Shown: positions 6,838 through 8,789 of the stretch, one piece after another | How positions within the stretch are numbered: the stretch's first letter is position 1 | Layout of the letters: each line of letters starts with the position of its first letter | Source of the DNA: Thermoplasmata archaeon | GTDB lineage: Archaea > Thermoplasmatota > Thermoplasmata > UBA184 | Length of the DNA stretch: 8,789 bases | Assembly: GCA_027314845.1 (NCBI GenBank) | Contig: DAHVAA010000057.1 | Span: forward strand, 1 to 8,789 | Direction: 5' to 3' | Made by a program: the position numbers and the translations under genes | Notes under the pieces: generated by a model | What the model was told of the DNA's origin: nothing | Database searches by the model: none | The model's input: only the letters and a program-made list of their open reading frames with translations

Positions 6838-7080
6838 ATGACGGACGCGCCGACCCACCTGCTCGAGCGCGTGATCTCCCAGCGGGTCACGCTCGTCCTC
6901 AAAGACGCGCGTCGGCTCTCGGGTCGGCTCCTCGGCGTGGACGAGCACATGAACGTCGTCCTGGACGAGGCGGAGGAGTCGACCGCGGAAGTGACGCGCC
7001 ATCTCGGCCGGGTGGTGTTGCGCGGCTCGAACGTGGTCATCCTGAACGCCCCCCTGGGAGCGACGGGGAAGTCCGCCTGA
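6838..7080 (+). CDS. Sm-like (LSm/SmAP) RNA-binding protein
   Basis: Archaeal Sm-like protein of 80 residues, expected to form a heptameric ring that binds U-rich RNA and takes part in RNA processing or small-RNA regulation. The Sm1 motif covers about residues 14-43: R-V-T-L-V-L-K-D, R-R-L-S-G-R-L-L-G-V-D, then E-H-M-N-V-V-L-D-E-A. The Sm2 motif is G-R-V-V-L-R-G-S-N-V-V (57-67). Probable RNA-contact residues are H37, N39 and R62 to N65, by analogy with the family. ATG at 6838 is chosen because upstream codons are unconserved and lie in the promoter region. It ends TGA two bases before the riboflavin kinase start, so the two are very likely cotranscribed. Confidence 0.92.
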   Translation: MTDAPTHLLERVISQRVTLVLKDARRLSGRLLGVDEHMNVVLDEAEESTAEVTRHLGRVVLRGSNVVILNAPLGATGKSA

Positions 7081-7082
7081 CC

Positions 7083-7781
7083 GTGCCGCGCGCGGGGAGC
7101 CCGGAACCGAGCCGGCCCCGGGCCCGTGGCGACACGCTGGCGGTGCTGAAGCTCCTCGCCCTCCAGGGGGCGGACCATGCGGCGGTCGTCCTCACCTCCC
7201 GCGAGCTCGGGGAGAAGATCGGCGTGAGCCAGCAGGCCGCCGATCGGTACCTTCTTGCCTTGGAGAAGCGCGGCCTGCTGACCCGCTCGCTCGCGCAGCG
7301 GCGGCAGCGCCTCCTCCTGACCACGGCGGGGATGGACCTCCTGCGGGCCGAGCACCATGCCTACCGACGGATCTTCGAGGGGCCGGCCAAGCTCTCCTTC
7401 TCCGGCACGGTCGCCTCCGGCTTGGGCGAGGGTCGCTACTACCTGAGCCAACCGGGGTATGTGCTCCAGTTCTCCGAGCGGCTCGGCTATTCTCCGTTTC
7501 CGGGGACCCTCAACATTCGCGTCCAATCCGAGGCGCTGCGCAAGGTCGCGCTCCTCACCGGCTGGAACGGGATCCGGATCGACGGATTCCAGGCGAGCGG
7601 TCGGACGTTCGGCGGGGCCACCTGCTTCCCGGCCCGGATGAACGGGCAGCCGTGCCACCTGATCCATCCGGATCGGACGCATTACAAGGATGTGGTCGAG
7701 TTCGTCGCGGCTGTCTGCCTTCGCGAGGCGCTCCCCGTGAAGGATGGGGATTCGGTCGCGATCGATATCGAGGAGTCCTGA
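7083..7781 (+). CDS. ribK: CTP-dependent riboflavin kinase with N-terminal HTH domain
   Basis: The archaeal enzyme makes FMN from riboflavin using CTP rather than ATP. It has the two-domain layout known from many archaea. A winged-helix region spans about residues 17-90 (recognition-helix-like SQQAADRYLLALEKRGLL), and the kinase barrel about 103-230. Kinase hallmarks are S-G-L-G-E-G (112-117, nucleotide loop), G-Y-S-P-F-P-G-T-L-N (135-144), G-F-Q-A-S-G-R-T-F-G (168-177), P-D-R-T-H-Y (196-201) and L-R-E-A-L (213-217). The HTH may make it an autoregulator of flavin genes; that is inferred. The GTG at 7083 follows the lsm stop by 2 bases. The first 15 residues are Pro/Arg-rich and unconserved, so a later start is possible. 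Its TGA overlaps the next ATG by one base. Family identification is strong. Confidence 0.95.
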   Translation: MPRAGSPEPSRPRARGDTLAVLKLLALQGADHAAVVLTSRELGEKIGVSQQAADRYLLALEKRGLLTRSLAQRRQRLLLTTAGMDLLRAEHHAYRRIFEGPAKLSFSGTVASGLGEGRYYLSQPGYVLQFSERLGYSPFPGTLNIRVQSEALRKVALLTGWNGIRIDGFQASGRTFGGATCFPARMNGQPCHLIHPDRTHYKDVVEFVAAVCLREALPVKDGDSVAIDIEES

Positions 7782-8632
7782 TGCGGGAGTCGCTCGCCCG
7801 GGCGGTCGCTCGCGACCGTCGCCCGGCGCCGGCACCCGAAGCGGTGGCCCGGCGCTACGTCAACCAATGGGTGGAGCCGGAAGCGCTCGGCTCGGAGCGG
7901 GTGGCGGCGTTCGTCCTGATCCTCAAGACGCGCGGCTGCTACTGGGCCGACCTCAAGGGCTGCTCGATGTGCGGGTACGCGAAGGACACGCTCGGTCGGT
8001 CCGCGACCCCCGCGGAGCTCTCCGAGCAGCTTTCCCGGGCGCTCGAACGGTACCACGACGAGCCGTACGTCAAGGTCTACCCGTCGGGGAGCTTCCTCGA
8101 CGACCGCGAGGTCGACCCCGCCCTCGTCCGGCGCCGGATCGGGATGGTCTTCCAGCGCCCGACGGTCTTCCCTCAGTCGATCTTCGAGAATGCGGCCTTC
8201 GGGCTCCGCCTCGTCCACGCGGACGAGGACGAAGTGGATCGCACCGTGACGGACGCCCTGAAACGCGCCGGTCTCTGGGACGAGGTCCACGACGACCTCG
8301 ACCGCTCGGCGCTCGCCCTGTCGGGGGGCCAGCAGCAGCGTCTGTGCATCGCCCGCGCGCTCGCGGTGAAGCCGCGCGTGCTCCTGCTCGACGAGCCGAC
8401 CTCGAGCCTCGACCCGCTCGGCACCCAGCGGATCGAGGCGACGGTTCGCCGCCTCAAGGAGGAGATCGCGATCGTGATCGTTACCCACAATGTGGGTCAG
8501 GCGGCCCGGATCTCGGACCGGGTCGCCTTTTTCCACGCCGGTCGCGTGGTCGAGGTCGGCACCACGCCCGACATTCTCGAGCGCCCCCGCGAGGCGCTCA
8601 CCGAGCAGTTCATCACCGGACGGGCCACATGA
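7781..8632 (+). CDS. Chimeric frame: RaSEA-like radical SAM N-terminus joined to PstB C-terminus
   Basis: The frame has 283 residues with two unrelated halves. Residues 1 to about 110 match the start of the archaeosine-forming radical SAM family (RaSEA, partner of ArcS in making G+ at tRNA position 15). They include K-T-R-G-C, a Cys cluster C53-x7-C61-x2-C64 that would hold the 4Fe-4S cluster, and VKVYPSGSFLDD. Residues from about 111 on match PstB, the phosphate ABC ATPase: Q-loop GMVFQRP (Q125), PQSIFENAAFG, signature LSGGQQQR (180-187), Walker B VLLLDEP (200-206), H-loop VTHN (H236), and PstB-like ending TEQFITGR. Missing are the rest of the radical SAM barrel and the whole PstB N-terminus with Walker A. 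Neither half should work. The ATG at 7781 overlaps the ribK stop; the in-frame ATG at 7652 is inside ribK. phoU follows, so the 3' half is in its native setting. Most likely an assembly join or a deletion. Confidence 0.85.
   Translation: MRESLARAVARDRRPAPAPEAVARRYVNQWVEPEALGSERVAAFVLILKTRGCYWADLKGCSMCGYAKDTLGRSATPAELSEQLSRALERYHDEPYVKVYPSGSFLDDREVDPALVRRRIGMVFQRPTVFPQSIFENAAFGLRLVHADEDEVDRTVTDALKRAGLWDEVHDDLDRSALALSGGQQQRLCIARALAVKPRVLLLDEPTSSLDPLGTQRIEATVRRLKEEIAIVIVTHNVGQAARISDRVAFFHAGRVVEVGTTPDILERPREALTEQFITGRAT
8096..8125 (+). other. Probable junction between radical SAM and PstB sequence
   Basis: Homology switches between residues F105 and about A114. S-G-S-F-L-D-D-R-E belongs to the radical SAM side. 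R-E-V-D-P-A-L-V-R-R-R-I-G-M-V-F-Q is what PstB normally has just before its Q-loop. Both families can carry an acidic D-x-R/P-E-V-type string here, so the join may sit in a short stretch of shared sequence. The frame is kept across it. Confidence 0.6.
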
Positions 8633-8633
8633 C

Positions 8634-8637
8634 GGAG
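8634..8637 (+). promoter_or_regulatory. Shine-Dalgarno of phoU
   Basis: GGAG lies 8 bases before the ATG at 8646. It selects this start over the ATG at 8629, which overlaps the upstream stop and reads only six codons before TGA. Confidence 0.5.
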
Positions 8638-8645
8638 CAACCCCC

Positions 8646-8789
8646 ATGAGCGACTCCCCGAAGGACGAGAGCCCCCCCGCGGCGATCGCGCGCCTCAAGG
8701 AACATGTGGCCCAGATGGCCGACCTGTCGATCACCATGGTCGCGGACGGCACCCGGGCCCTGCTCACCTCCGACACGGCACTCGCGGAG
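8646..8789 (+). CDS. phoU: PhoU-family phosphate-signalling protein, N-terminal part
   Basis: The first 48 residues are visible and the frame runs off the window. After a polar N-terminus the helix I-A-R-L-K-E-H-V-A-Q-M-A-D-L, then M-V-A-D-G-T-R-A-L-L and T-S-D-T-A-L-A-E, match the first helical repeat of PhoU. PhoU proteins are cytoplasmic helical bundles that hold back Pst phosphate uptake and signalling when phosphate is plentiful. The gene lies 13 bases after the PstB-derived frame, the usual pstB-phoU order, which supports both calls. Only a short stretch is seen, so the family call rests largely on context plus this pattern. Confidence 0.75.
   Translation, partial: MSDSPKDESPPAAIARLKEHVAQMADLSITMVADGTRALLTSDTALAE

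Noticed and set aside
7652..7780. Upstream ATG for the radical SAM frame
   Set aside because: It would add 43 residues encoded inside ribK with no conserved sequence. The ATG at 7781 overlapping the ribK stop is the natural coupled start.
6753..7835. N-terminal extension of the citrate synthase frame across lsm and ribK
   Set aside because: The open minus-strand frame continues upstream of 6752, but the extra ~360 codons are antisense to two well-supported genes and unlike any citrate synthase.
8629..8649. Six-codon frame between the chimeric gene and phoU
   Set aside because: The ATG overlapping the TGA gives only six codons before a stop. It may help ribosomes reach phoU, but nothing supports it as a gene.
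1..8789. CRISPR array, tRNA or rRNA gene, insertion sequence, prophage or defence genes
   Set aside because: I saw no regularly spaced repeats, no tRNA-like cloverleaf, no rRNA sequence, and no transposase, integrase or nuclease motifs.

Overview
The window looks like a piece of a GC-rich archaeal genome, roughly two-thirds G+C by eye. The archaeal signs are an HTH-linked CTP-dependent riboflavin kinase, an Sm-like (LSm) RNA-binding protein, a RaSEA-type radical SAM fragment (archaeosine tRNA modification), a PAC2-family protein, and TATA-like boxes about 26 bp upstream of several start codons. A bacterial-type DnaK beside these fits a mesophilic euryarchaeon-like lineage such as a high-GC Thermoplasmatota. 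That placement is inference. The window is packed with genes and has no gene-free stretch over 300 bases.

Layout. The 3' end of a PAC2-family gene (+, 2-346) meets a three-gene minus-strand block tail to tail. In transcription order the block is a HAD hydrolase (3553-2801), an M20D amidohydrolase (2752-1556) and a SufS-like cysteine desulfurase (1559-192). The last two overlap by 4 bp. A 138-bp AT-rich divergent promoter region separates this block from dnaK (+, 3692-5587). dnaK converges on a citrate synthase (-, 6752-5616) with a 28-bp gap. A second divergent promoter region (6753-6837) leads into a tight plus-strand operon: lsm, ribK, a chimeric radical SAM/PstB reading frame (7781-8632), and the start of phoU, which runs off the window.

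Two anomalies stand out. First, the cysteine desulfurase is cut by one in-frame TAG (708-710) where relatives usually have Tyr. The frame beyond it is intact and carries the catalytic Cys. No gene visible here ends in TAG: eight use TGA and one TAA. This may be UAG readthrough or pyrrolysine decoding, a nonsense mutation, or a sequence error. Second, the frame at 7781-8632 joins the N-terminal third of a RaSEA-like radical SAM protein in frame to the C-terminal two-thirds of the phosphate-transport ATPase PstB. The PstB Walker A and most of the radical SAM barrel are missing. The junction near 8100-8120 points to an assembly chimera or a deletion rather than a working fusion.

Otherwise the genes are housekeeping: protein folding, TCA-cycle entry, flavin synthesis, RNA binding and tRNA modification, sulfur mobilisation, and the edge of a phosphate-uptake locus. 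I see no CRISPR array, tRNA, rRNA, insertion sequence or phage gene. No defence system or other new multi-gene system is evident.
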